Virus record (IMG/VR): IMGVR_UViG_3300025120_000355
Coordinates: 1 to 29,167 of that record
Direction: 5' to 3' (one strand)
DNA length: 29,167 bases
Source of the DNA: a virus
The notes under the pieces are model-generated. The model did not search any database. It had not been told where the DNA came from and saw nothing but the letters and a program-made list of their open reading frames with translations. Position 1 is the first letter of the stretch, and the number at the start of each line of letters is the position of its first letter. Shown here in pieces: positions 22,163 through 28,262 of this stretch. The position numbers and the translations under genes are program-made.

Positions 22163-22402
22163 TTATGTAGTGCGATTAATGGTAACCAACATATCCATCT
22201 TGTCTTCGATACGAATTAAATGATCTTCCATCCTTCCCATGGCAGCTGTAAATTCCTGCTTTGATGTATAGGACTCAGCCAGTTTCAACTCCAATCGATC
22301 TACCCTTGTATCTAAAGTTGTAACTCGATTGCCTATTTTGTTGAAGAGCACGGCTGTTCCAGTAACAATAGCAATAACGACAGGAATGGCGGTTTCAATC
22401 AT
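22163..22402 (-). CDS. Small membrane/coiled-coil protein, holin-like
   Basis: 79 aa from ATG 22402 (the frame extends to 22633 but that part overlaps another coding frame). One membrane segment (TAIPVVIAIVTGTAVLF) is followed by a long amphipathic helix (NRVTTLDTRVDRLELKLAE) ending near EDKMDMLV. This layout is seen in phage lysis or superinfection proteins. The start overlaps the end of the frameshift ORF (stop 22395-22397), so the two are translationally linked. Confidence 0.65.
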   Translation of the reverse strand: MIETAIPVVIAIVTGTAVLFNKIGNRVTTLDTRVDRLELKLAESYTSKQEFTAAMGRMEDHLIRIEDKMDMLVTINRTT

Positions 22403-22652
22403 CTCTTTGTAGATGTTTATAACGGGTTGAAATCGACCATCCGTCTTTGCCAAACGTCCCTTTTTCTGAGATTTCCCACGTAGGTGTCTCAGCTGGCTGC
22501 GTTTGAGTCCACTCTTCCTCAGCCTGGTCAAGCTTATTAGTAAGGGTGGCGTAGAACTTCTTTTTTTGAATGTAGCGTTGAGCTCGTTCGAAGTCGGAAC
22601 GAGTGTCAAATTGCCAGAGCCATTTCCCATCATCGGGAATATTGCTTAACTC
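22395..22652 (-). CDS. -1 frame extension lacking any start codon, fused to the membrane protein by frameshift
   Basis: Reading the minus strand in the -1 frame from G22652 gives 85 sense codons to TGA at 22397-22395. This frame is open further upstream too, back to a TGA near 22751, but contains no ATG, GTG or TTG anywhere. The sequence is protein-like: ELSNIPDDGKWLWQFDTRSD, a helical FERAQRYIQKKKFYATL, then EEEWTQTQ and an end ISTRYKHLQRDD. Fused to the first 45 residues it makes a 130-aa protein with a membrane N-terminus and soluble C-terminus, the layout of an inner-membrane spanin, though that is a guess. Confidence 0.6.
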   Translation of the reverse strand, partial: ELSNIPDDGKWLWQFDTRSDFERAQRYIQKKKFYATLTNKLDQAEEEWTQTQPAETPTWEISEKGTFGKDGWSISTRYKHLQRDD

Positions 22653-22786
22653 TTTTTTGGCTTTATTGAATTCAATGCCGAAAGCACAAGCTGGATCATG
22701 CTGTTTGACTTGAGTGGAGTCATCGCAATGATTTCACTTGCAGCAGCAAGTACGATCCAGAAGATAGCTGATTCTAAGATAGCCAT
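22646..22786 (-). CDS. Small membrane protein, zero-frame product of the frameshift gene
   Basis: 46 aa from ATG 22786. It has a membrane segment (AIFWIVLAAASEIIA), a polar turn (MTPLKSNSM), a second hydrophobic stretch (IQLVLSALN), and a basic end SIKPKKS. Just before its stop codon the codons CCA-AAA-AAG contain the slippery heptamer A-AAA-AAG (see separate entries). Its unshifted form would be a short membrane peptide. No function assigned; holin or spanin anchor is the simplest guess. Confidence 0.7.
   Translation of the reverse strand: MAILESAIFWIVLAAASEIIAMTPLKSNSMIQLVLSALNSIKPKKS
22652..22658 (-). other. Slippery heptamer A-AAA-AAG for -1 ribosomal frameshifting
   Basis: On the minus strand the zero frame reads CCA-AAA-AAG-AGT-TAA, so the heptamer A AAA AAG is in correct phase, as in E. 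coli dnaX. The stop lies one codon after it. Twelve bases downstream a hairpin TTCCC-GATGAT-GGGAA (22639-22624) could stimulate the shift; its 5-bp stem is modest. Confidence 0.6.
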
Positions 22787-22836
22787 GGTTACCCGATTTT
22801 ACTTAACTAAATATATTCTAACTATTTAATACTGAA

Positions 22837-22948
22837 GCTACGCTAACTACGCTGCTATCTATATACTGATAAAAAAATACCCCTATAGCGCAGAGGCCAC
22901 AGGGGATTAAAAAGCAGGTATATAGAAAACTACGGTAGTTAACGTAGC
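22837..22948. promoter_or_regulatory. Operator-like inverted repeats between divergent operons
   Basis: GCTACGCTAACTAC (22837-22850) is an inverted copy, with one mismatch, of GTAGTTAACGTAGC (22935-22948). The second site overlaps the perfect palindrome AACTAC-G-GTAGTT (22928-22940). They flank the terminator at 22871 in the 213-base gap between the minus-strand operon (start 22786) and the excisionase-like gene (start 23000). A regulator, perhaps that protein itself, could bind here. Confidence 0.55.
22871..22905 (-). terminator. Minus-strand terminator downstream of the integrase transcript
   Basis: Read on the minus strand: CCCCT ... AGGGG stem (22905-22901 with 22884-22880) then TATTTTTTT. 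It would stop leftward transcription from the integrase before the lysis-like operon. Confidence 0.6.
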
Positions 22949-22999
22949 TTTTTCTTGCTAGTGTGTTGATGCGGCTTACCGCGTTGTTGCTTATATGAC

Positions 23000-23290
23000 A
23001 TGGAAACATCGACTGATATTCGACTTGATCGCTTGACTTCTGAAGTATCACAACTGAGATACGAGATCAAACAACTACTTGAGCAAACGCCAAAACCTGG
23101 TCCGAAGTACGTCAGTACTAAAGATTTTGGTATTGCCATTGGTAAATCAAGCAGAACTGTGTGTCAGTGGTTAAACGATGGCCGCTTCCCACAAAGCGTC
23201 TACAAACAAAAACGGCGAGGCAGTGGCTTTATCTACATGCTTGATCGTGAGCCTGCCCTTCGGATCGCTGAGCGTCTGAGCATCACGTAA
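23000..23290 (+). CDS. Excisionase / MerR-like helix-turn-helix protein
   Basis: 96 aa. An N-terminal helix (RLDRLTSEVSQLRYEIKQLL) is followed by the winged-helix DNA-binding block KYVSTKDFGIAIGKSSRTV with QWLNDGRFPQSVYKQKRRG, typical of HTH_17/excisionase-type proteins (helix-turn-helix about 37-60). It lies 10 bases before tRNA-Ser and faces the integrase gene, the usual place for a recombination directionality factor. It might also be a transcription regulator of the divergent operons, given the operator-like repeats before it. Confidence 0.7.
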   Translation: METSTDIRLDRLTSEVSQLRYEIKQLLEQTPKPGPKYVSTKDFGIAIGKSSRTVCQWLNDGRFPQSVYKQKRRGSGFIYMLDREPALRIAERLSIT

Positions 23291-23299
23291 ACTGACAGC

Positions 23300-23384
23300 G
23301 GAAGGGTGGCAGAGTGGTCGATCGCGGTGGTCTTGAAAACCACTGACCTGCAAGGGTCCAGGGGTTCGAATCCCCTCCCTTCCG
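23300..23384 (+). tRNA. tRNA-Ser (anticodon UGA)
   Basis: Complete cloverleaf. Acceptor GGAAGGG (23300-23306) pairs with CCCTTCC (23377-23383), discriminator G at 23384. The anticodon stem GTGGT/ACCAC has loop CTTGAAA with TGA at 23334-23336. A long variable arm, typical of Ser, and T arm AGGGG-TTCGAAT-CCCCT follow. CCA is not encoded. The 3' end directly abuts the integrase stop codon at 23385 on the other strand. Confidence 0.93.
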
Positions 23385-24533
23385 TTACAAGCTTCGTCTG
23401 GATTGGATCTCCCTAACGGCACGCTCCACGTCGTCTGCCTGCATCCAATGGTGATAAGTCTTTGTGTGAACGGCGTGGTCATGTCCCATGCATTTGGCTG
23501 CAAGCACTGAGTTTCCACTTAATTCCACAATGGCATTGATCGCCCAAGAGTGCCTTAAGTCATACAACGTGTGTTCTGAAAAATAAGTCTGCAACCAACG
23601 TGCTGTTTGGTTGACGTAGTACTTACATTTCTCCGGGTCATAGTCAGCTTTGTCGTAGAAGTTATATGGAAGTTCTGGCTGCTCAAGCATTTCAAACTGA
23701 TCAATCCACTGCGGGTGTAATGACATCACAGTGCGACGTACAAGGTTCCCGTTCTTACGTTTAATCGTCCAGCACAAGCCACTGCTGCCATCACCTTTGA
23801 GTTGTAAACCAAATGCCTCACTTGGTCTGCATCCATAAATGATCAAGGCGCAGCACACCCACCCCTGCCACATCACTCCACTACCTTTCTTGCTGACTGC
23901 CCACCGCAGCGTTTGCAGCATTTTTTCTGCGGTCTCTAGATCAGGCGGATTGATCTCACGTTTAGGTATAGGCGGTTCACGCAAGTCATCAATTGGCACA
24001 ACCCCTGGTATGTCCAGAAGCCTGGCGACACGTTTGTAGGTTTTACATGCTTCATAACGAGCACGACTATGCATTGGTGTGCTCAAAATTCCTTCAACTG
24101 CCAACTCGATTGTGAATTCAGCAGAGTTTGGTAGCCGCCTCATCTCATTCTCCAGTCGCTTCCAACTACTGAGCGTTGATTTGTTCTCCCGTTTTTTACG
24201 AAAGAAACTCTGACGTAAAACATCTGTCGCATCAGCAACGGTGATGATGTCCTTCACCTCAAGGTCAGCAATTTCCCAAGGCAGCGGGCGCATGAGTGTG
24301 CCGATGTCTTTGTGGCGCAGGTCAGCTGTCTGAATCCTGTCGATGGCTGTATTGACTGACGACCCATCAGCAGGCAATCCCAAGGAAACTCGTTGCTGTT
24401 TTCTTGGTCCTCGATCGATCGAACAGCTGGTTCGCCAATACCAACGGTCGCTGTGGTCTTCTAATGACCCTCGTATGCCACGGAGCTTGAGTGTTTTATT
24501 GGCATCCGCTAGAACCTCAGTACTGACCTGCAT
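23385..24533 (-). CDS. int: Tyrosine-family site-specific integrase
   Basis: 382 aa. The N-terminal 170 residues hold the arm- and core-binding parts; the catalytic domain has Arg in YGCRPSEAF, the LYDLRHSWA box (Tyr in the first position where His is common), MGHDH, and the nucleophile Tyr360 in TKTYHHW. The gene lies tail-to-tail with tRNA-Ser without a spacer, and its start codon is seven bases from the first of several TTTGACTA repeats that look like arm sites. It should insert and, with the excisionase-like protein, excise the phage genome. Confidence 0.93.
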   Translation of the reverse strand: MQVSTEVLADANKTLKLRGIRGSLEDHSDRWYWRTSCSIDRGPRKQQRVSLGLPADGSSVNTAIDRIQTADLRHKDIGTLMRPLPWEIADLEVKDIITVADATDVLRQSFFRKKRENKSTLSSWKRLENEMRRLPNSAEFTIELAVEGILSTPMHSRARYEACKTYKRVARLLDIPGVVPIDDLREPPIPKREINPPDLETAEKMLQTLRWAVSKKGSGVMWQGWVCCALIIYGCRPSEAFGLQLKGDGSSGLCWTIKRKNGNLVRRTVMSLHPQWIDQFEMLEQPELPYNFYDKADYDPEKCKYYVNQTARWLQTYFSEHTLYDLRHSWAINAIVELSGNSVLAAKCMGHDHAVHTKTYHHWMQADDVERAVREIQSRRSL

Positions 24534-24655
24534 TCTGCATTTGACTATCTCAATAAGGTTGTAGCAGATTTTTTGACTATTTTCTGACTAAAAAACGTCG
24601 CGAAGAACGGCGAAATCGCGATAGTTATTGAGAACCCAAGTTATGCCAAGGCAAT

Positions 24656-24695
24656 AAAAAAGCAGTGACAGCCGGGGATCCGAGGCGTTCACTGC
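24656..24695 (-). terminator. Minus-strand Rho-independent terminator
   Basis: Minus strand: GCAGTGA ... TCACTGC 7-bp stem (24695-24689 with 24668-24662) around a GC-rich inner loop, then TTTTTT. It ends leftward transcription of the operon 24811-26131 before the integrase promoter. Confidence 0.85.
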
Positions 24696-24723
24696 AATAT
24701 TTGTTGTTGAGAAATCCTGGCTT

Positions 24724-24741
24724 TCAGTGGTTTCAAGACCA
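24724..24741 (-). other. tRNA-Ser anticodon-arm-like core inside attP
   Basis: The minus strand reads TGGTCTTGAAACCACTGA, identical to 23328-23346 of the tRNA-Ser gene except for one missing A. It includes the anticodon TGA. This is a likely recombination core matching a host tRNA-Ser; the rest of a tRNA is absent, so it is not a gene. Confidence 0.5.
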
Positions 24742-24810
24742 GCGGTAATTCTTTACATGACTGTAATTGTGACGGGCATCGAGAAAATGTTTGACTAGAT
24801 TTTGACTAAA

Positions 24811-25104
24811 TTACTGAGATGTTTTGCCACTCAATAGACCTCTTGATGCCCCTTCGTCAGGAAAATCTCTTGGTCTCGATTCAATACTGCTTTTCCCGCC
24901 AGATACTCGTTCGTGTGCTTGAAAAGTCGCTCGTTTGTAACGATGCATGAAAACATCAGGCAACCAGTAGGTTTCTATCCAGTTAATCGTTGGGTTTAGT
25001 TTGATGTGATGTTCAACCGAATGGGACATCGCACCCATTTGTATATAGCTGTCATGGGATACACAGGTGTTATCACCACTTCTATATAGATATAAGGTTT
25101 TCAC
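24811..25104 (-). CDS. Hypothetical protein (97 aa)
   Basis: GTG start at 25104 overlapping the upstream TAG by one base. Begins MKTLYLYRSGDNTCVSHDS, has WIETYWLPDVFMHRYKRATF in the middle and a polar, probably disordered end. No recognised family. It ends three bases from the right attP-like repeat. Confidence 0.6.
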   Translation of the reverse strand: MKTLYLYRSGDNTCVSHDSYIQMGAMSHSVEHHIKLNPTINWIETYWLPDVFMHRYKRATFQAHERVSGGKSSIESRPRDFPDEGASRGLLSGKTSQ

Positions 25105-25283
25105 TAATGACTGTTCTGGTTATAGCGATTGCGATCTATGTAGGCTTGACCATCATGACCAGCTGATCGTGGATCAAGACGCCCAGGCCCTGCACCATTC
25201 GTAGGAATAAACGGTGTATTACCAGGCAGTCCAGGGATATTATTATTGAGGCTAATCCTCTTACCTTTTTTACGTCTGTCCAT
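25104..25283 (-). CDS. Small Gly/Asn/Arg-rich hypothetical protein (59 aa)
   Basis: ATG 25283 to TAG 25106-25104. Begins MDRRKKGKRISLNNNIPGLPG and is rich in Gly, Pro, Asn and Arg, without hydrophobic core, so probably disordered. It is between the Lys-rich gene and the 97-aa gene, and it fills a gap that would otherwise be 208 bases. Confidence 0.55.
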   Translation of the reverse strand: MDRRKKGKRISLNNNIPGLPGNTPFIPTNGAGPGRLDPRSAGHDGQAYIDRNRYNQNSH

Positions 25284-25312
25284 AGTTATTGCTGTAATTA
25301 CTAATAGTTTAA

Positions 25313-25684
25313 CTACTTAGGCTGCTGACTATATTGTTTTCCTTTAGCTGTATCCCGGCGTTTCTTGTCGCTAGTTTTTTTGTAATCTGCCTTCGACATA
25401 GCATTGCGCTTCTTCTTGGGTAAATAACGTTCACCTGTGGCTTTTCTACCTTCTGTACTGTTTTTACCTGATCGTGTACCCCAATCCTCTTTAGTCCACT
25501 TTTTCATCTTGTTATTTTTTGCTGAAGGTTTTTTGCCTTCATATTTGCCACCAGCAGATTTGTAGTACTTAGTCGCTAGCTGCATTGCCCGTGCACTGTG
25601 CTTACCACCCATACGTGCTTTGGCCTTTGCTTTGGCGGCTGCCCATTTCTTGGGATCTTTTTTTGTTGCAATACCTTTAGCCAT
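25313..25684 (-). CDS. Lys-rich DUF5872-like protein
   Basis: 123 aa with about a third Lys or Arg. The first half is Ala/Lys-rich (WAAAKAKAKARMGG), like histone H1 tails. The second half contains KWTKEDWGTRSGKNS, GERYLPKKKRNAMSKADY and KGKQYSQQP, matching the DUF5872 block found in marine phages. It may bind nucleic acid, perhaps packaged DNA; the function is not established. The upstream gene overlaps its start by eight bases. Confidence 0.72.
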   Translation of the reverse strand: MAKGIATKKDPKKWAAAKAKAKARMGGKHSARAMQLATKYYKSAGGKYEGKKPSAKNNKMKKWTKEDWGTRSGKNSTEGRKATGERYLPKKKRNAMSKADYKKTSDKKRRDTAKGKQYSQQPK

Positions 25685-25832
25685 TTCTTTGTCCTAACAA
25701 TGGTGGTCCATGACTCATGCCGCCACGTGGTTTGGCAGGATATTTCGCTGGCATTTTTGCGCAACCTTCCCCTGTGTTGACATAAGGCTGTAGCGCTTGA
25801 CCTGCCATGCGTGTCGGAAAATCGTTATCCAT
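25677..25832 (-). CDS. Small Pro/Gly-rich hypothetical protein (51 aa)
   Basis: ATG 25832 overlaps the upstream stop (TGATG), and its stop overlaps the next gene (ATGGCTAA). Begins MDNDFPTRMAGQALQPYV, ends GPPLLGQRNG. Unstructured in appearance. Accepted because of double coupling to neighbours. Confidence 0.6.
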   Translation of the reverse strand: MDNDFPTRMAGQALQPYVNTGEGCAKMPAKYPAKPRGGMSHGPPLLGQRNG

Positions 25833-26131
25833 CAGCACTTCCAACGACGACGTGCTGCTAAACCACGTTCGCCTTTCCAGCCACGTGAACGAGCACAGAA
25901 TGATTTCTTGCGAGCACCAGCTTTAGTACCAGGTTTACCGTTGGGTGCTGGTGCTTTTAAATTGCTACCAGTTCTTTTGTTAATAGAAGCACGACCTTTA
26001 GCAGTTAACCCTGCACCCCGTTTCACTGAAAGTTTGTGACCGCCTTTGACAGTCATACCTTTCATTGCGCCTTTCTTTTTGCTCTTGCCATGAGCCTGAG
26101 CTTTTGATTTAGCACCCGCTCTGTTAGCCAT
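25832..26131 (-). CDS. Basic DUF6321-like protein
   Basis: 99 aa from ATG 26131. Strongly basic (KSKKKGAMKGMTVKGG). The HKLSVKRGAGLTAKGRASIN and TGSNLKAP blocks with ARKKSFCAR match DUF6321 proteins of marine phages. A zinc or nucleic-acid contact through the SFCAR Cys and final C is possible. Probably virion- or DNA-associated; function not known. Confidence 0.72.
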   Translation of the reverse strand: MANRAGAKSKAQAHGKSKKKGAMKGMTVKGGHKLSVKRGAGLTAKGRASINKRTGSNLKAPAPNGKPGTKAGARKKSFCARSRGWKGERGLAARRRWKC

Positions 26132-26161
26132 ACTCTGTAGCACTTGCTTTGTATAGTTTAA

Positions 26162-26383
26162 CTAAAAATCTTCATCATCTTTGTCTTTTTTCTCTTGCAC
26201 TTTTGTGATGCCATAACTTGCGAGAACAGTTGTTACCAAAGAACTAATGAATGCAGAATCGACGCTCTTTGCCATGCCGAAATAACTGGCAGTTAGGACA
26301 GCAAGAGACCATGTCAATACACCCGCCGGGATTATATTATAAAATAATTGCCTTATTACATTGTTTTTCTTTGAATTGTTCAT
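26162..26383 (-). CDS. Two-segment membrane protein, holin-like (73 aa)
   Basis: A short basic N-terminus is followed by two hydrophobic stretches (PAGVLTWSLAVLTASYFG and AFISSLVTTVLASYG) and a charged tail KVQEKKDKDDEDF. The layout is that of a small class II-type holin. The endolysin gene is 1.9 kb away, so the link is only plausible. Starts divergently from 26437 with 53 bases between. Confidence 0.6.
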   Translation of the reverse strand: MNNSKKNNVIRQLFYNIIPAGVLTWSLAVLTASYFGMAKSVDSAFISSLVTTVLASYGITKVQEKKDKDDEDF

Positions 26384-26436
26384 TAGGATACGATTAGAAA
26401 AAGATACAATGAAAAAAGCAACTTATAGGCAGATGT

Positions 26437-26805
26437 ATGAAGCGCTTACTTCTATTATTGCTGATTGCTGCTCCTGTTAACGCACAATCAGTCACTCCAA
26501 ACTTTACAACTGGGTCTATGACTCAAACTGTCAATGCTACCCAGGTAGTTACTGAAACCACATCGATTGAACGGTTTGGGGGTGCAGTAACTACTTGGAA
26601 TGGTGATAATGTCACAGCTATTGATACTGGTGGAGCATCTATAGATATCACAAATACAGCTACTCAATTTCATGTTGTTGATTCCGCACAGCCATGGCAA
26701 CTAGAAATTATTACAAGGTCCGCAGGGTTAGTGGAAACAGAGGATATAACAAGATCAATCCAAACCGATACAGTTACAAATACTTTATCAGTATTCTCGC
26801 AGTAG
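26437..26805 (+). CDS. Secreted protein of cyanophage type (122 aa)
   Basis: Signal peptide MKRLLLLLLIAAPVNA then QSVTPNFTTGSMTQTVNA. The mature part is Thr/Ser-rich and beta-like (TQVVTETTSIERFGGAVTTW), reminiscent of a short extracellular or envelope protein. As I recall, T4-like cyanophages carry relatives followed by a second secreted protein, as here. Function unknown. Confidence 0.65.
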   Translation: MKRLLLLLLIAAPVNAQSVTPNFTTGSMTQTVNATQVVTETTSIERFGGAVTTWNGDNVTAIDTGGASIDITNTATQFHVVDSAQPWQLEIITRSAGLVETEDITRSIQTDTVTNTLSVFSQ

Positions 26806-27251
26806 CTTTATTCTGCTCACCTGCATGGGCAGAAGAGAATACAAGTGTTGCTGCTAATCCACAAGCAAGTATCAGTGGGTCGGTTGCTAATCAAGCTGTA
26901 CAGATTAATCAAGGCTCGCTCAGTACGCAATCGTTCGCCAATGGACATTACTGTAATGGGCCTGTAATTAGTGTTACACCTTACTATTTGCAGACTGAAT
27001 CATTTGCATCTACATACTCTGCAAATAAAAACTATGGGGCACAGATTAGTCTGTCTATGCCTCTTGATGGTAGTTCAGTAGAGCTGTGTAAAGCACTAGC
27101 AAGACAAAGGTTAGAAAAAGGGAGGTTGGATTACGAACTTGTGCGTATTAAGGAATGCATTAATATTTACAAGAGTGGTTATAAGCTACATCCTGATAGT
27201 CCGTTCTACCCTATTTGTTCCGACGTTTTAGTCGCTGACGTGCCCAAGTAG
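26694..27251 (+). CDS. Second secreted protein of the pair (185 aa)
   Basis: ATG 26694 lies within the previous gene (112-base overlap) and is the only usual start before the signal sequence YFISILAVALFCSPAWA. The mature part starts EENTSVAANPQASISG; VQINQGSLSTQSFANGHYCNG and VTPYYLQTESFA follow. The C-terminal 60 residues are helical (CKALARQRLEKGRLDYEL) with cysteine pairs. Neighbouring cyanophages have a similar pair. Its end overlaps the Pro-rich gene on the other strand by 41 bases. Confidence 0.65.
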   Translation: MATRNYYKVRRVSGNRGYNKINPNRYSYKYFISILAVALFCSPAWAEENTSVAANPQASISGSVANQAVQINQGSLSTQSFANGHYCNGPVISVTPYYLQTESFASTYSANKNYGAQISLSMPLDGSSVELCKALARQRLEKGRLDYELVRIKECINIYKSGYKLHPDSPFYPICSDVLVADVPK

Positions 27252-27795
27252 TAGTCTCCTTACCACGCACCTTTTGTAACTTATTGACAACAATTTTTAG
27301 CAGAGGCTTAATAAGCTGAAGTACGTAATCAAATACTGTTTTAGCTACTAAAGCACCTCCGACAGAAGCAACAGCAGCAACAGTTGCGGTTGTCGATGCA
27401 GTAATCATTATTTCATTACTTGGTAGTGGTATCTCTACTTCGATCAATGGGATAGTTATTGAATTTTCTTCTGTAACTTCTGTAGGTCCAGGTAATACTG
27501 TATCTAGTTGCTGTTCTGGTAGTGCAGGTAGAGGATGAAAGATAACTGGTGGAGGTTGGGGAAGCTTTGGTGGTGGCTCTTTAGGAGGGGGGTCAACTTT
27601 CTCTTCAGCTGGTTCTTCTTCTTCTGTGGTTTTGGATGATTCTGTTTGTGGAGCGACTGGTTCTGGATAGTCCTTTAATCGTTGTGGTACTAAGACCCAA
27701 CGTGGGGGATTAACTAACGGTACATCTAATATTGGTGCTGGTAATTGGAATGCGTTAGGTAGAGGTATTGGAGGTAGTAGGGGTGCTACTTCCAT
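27211..27795 (-). CDS. Pro-rich protein with C-terminal membrane segment (194 aa)
   Basis: Residues 1-100 are extremely Pro-rich, with acidic TTEEEEPAEEKVDPPPKEPP in the middle. Residues about 128-165 (IMITASTTATVAAVASVGG and following) are hydrophobic, then a basic end KVRGKETTTWARQRLKRRNK. A membrane-anchored stalk, or a virion protein in cyanophages, is suggested. The 10-base overlap with the next gene is typical of this operon. Confidence 0.6.
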   Translation of the reverse strand: MEVAPLLPPIPLPNAFQLPAPILDVPLVNPPRWVLVPQRLKDYPEPVAPQTESSKTTEEEEPAEEKVDPPPKEPPPKLPQPPPVIFHPLPALPEQQLDTVLPGPTEVTEENSITIPLIEVEIPLPSNEIMITASTTATVAAVASVGGALVAKTVFDYVLQLIKPLLKIVVNKLQKVRGKETTTWARQRLKRRNK

Positions 27796-27926
27796 TTGTC
27801 AGACATTGGATCGTTACCTCCTTTAGTAATTGCTACTGCTCTTTTGTAGAAGTAGCAGTCAGTTTTGTCAGCTTCTTCTAAAGCCTCTTTAATTTTTTCC
27901 CAATTCTCTTTTTCTTGCTTATCCAT
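27786..27926 (-). CDS. Small helical cyanophage protein (46 aa)
   Basis: Start at ATG 27926 rather than 27971, which would overlap the upstream gene by 53 bases. MDKQEKENWEKIKEALEEA, then TDCYFYKRAVAI. Known as a conserved short protein in marine cyanophages by my recollection. Function unknown. Confidence 0.6.
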   Translation of the reverse strand: MDKQEKENWEKIKEALEEADKTDCYFYKRAVAITKGGNDPMSDKWK

Positions 27927-28197
27927 TTTCGGTAGCTGCAAGGTGATCCATTTCAGCATGCATCTGATCACTTAAATTACATACTTGTGCACATGCACCA
28001 AGAATTAAACCGCGCTGGTTTGGCGAGAGATCTGCTGCAGTTTCTGCATCTTCTGATAATACGTTTCCGATATCACCAAGACACATAATGATTGCAGGCA
28101 GTCCCCACTTTTCTACAAGTGTGTGCATAACTGATAAAAGAGGACTATTACCACTTTCAATAGCCTCCCAAAATGCCGCACGTTCTTTAGTTGTCAT
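27919..28197 (-). CDS. Hypothetical helical protein (92 aa)
   Basis: First gene of the minus-strand run. MTTKERAAFWEAIESGNSP, then two helices (LLSVMHTLVEKWGLPAIIM and RGLILGACAQVCNLSDQMH). Several Cys and Met. Short proteins of this look recur in cyanophages; no function known. Confidence 0.6.
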   Translation of the reverse strand: MTTKERAAFWEAIESGNSPLLSVMHTLVEKWGLPAIIMCLGDIGNVLSEDAETAADLSPNQRGLILGACAQVCNLSDQMHAEMDHLAATENG

Positions 28198-28262
28198 ACA
28201 TATAATAATGAGACTAATTATATTTTACTAGTTAGAATTAACAGTGATGAATACAAGTTCTC

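Larger units (their letters stand above)
24540..24808. other. Candidate phage attachment region (attP) with arm-type repeats
   Basis: Five same-direction copies of TTTGACTA or a one-base variant: 24540, 24572, 24583 (TCTGACTA), 24790 and 24801. Two copies on each side are exactly 11 bp apart (24572/24583; 24790/24801), about one helix turn, as expected for integrase arm sites. Between the pairs lies a short tRNA-Ser-like segment (24724-24741). The stretch also holds two TCGCGA palindromes (24598, 24616) and the terminator at 24656. No gene is seen in 24534-24810. Confidence 0.65.

Noticed and set aside
22403-22633. N-terminal extension of the 22163 gene to position 22633
   Set aside because: That stretch is the third frame over the frameshift ORF, is basic and Ser/Arg/Leu-rich, and the membrane protein begins naturally at ATG 22402.
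23171-23518. 115-aa minus-strand frame across the excisionase gene, tRNA-Ser and integrase end
   Set aside because: It is antisense to the tRNA and to the excisionase-like gene, and reads the tRNA as peptide; a shadow.
23300-24533. Prophage/host boundary at tRNA-Ser
   Set aside because: Phage-type genes continue on both sides of the tRNA and integrase, so no host flank is visible in the window.
24724-24741. A second tRNA-Ser gene
   Set aside because: Only the anticodon-arm sequence is present; no acceptor, D or T arm lies around it, so it is treated as an att core.
25576-25764. 62-aa minus-strand frame between the basic-protein genes
   Set aside because: It overlaps the 51-aa and DUF5872-like genes in another phase, and only those are coupled by overlapping start and stop codons.
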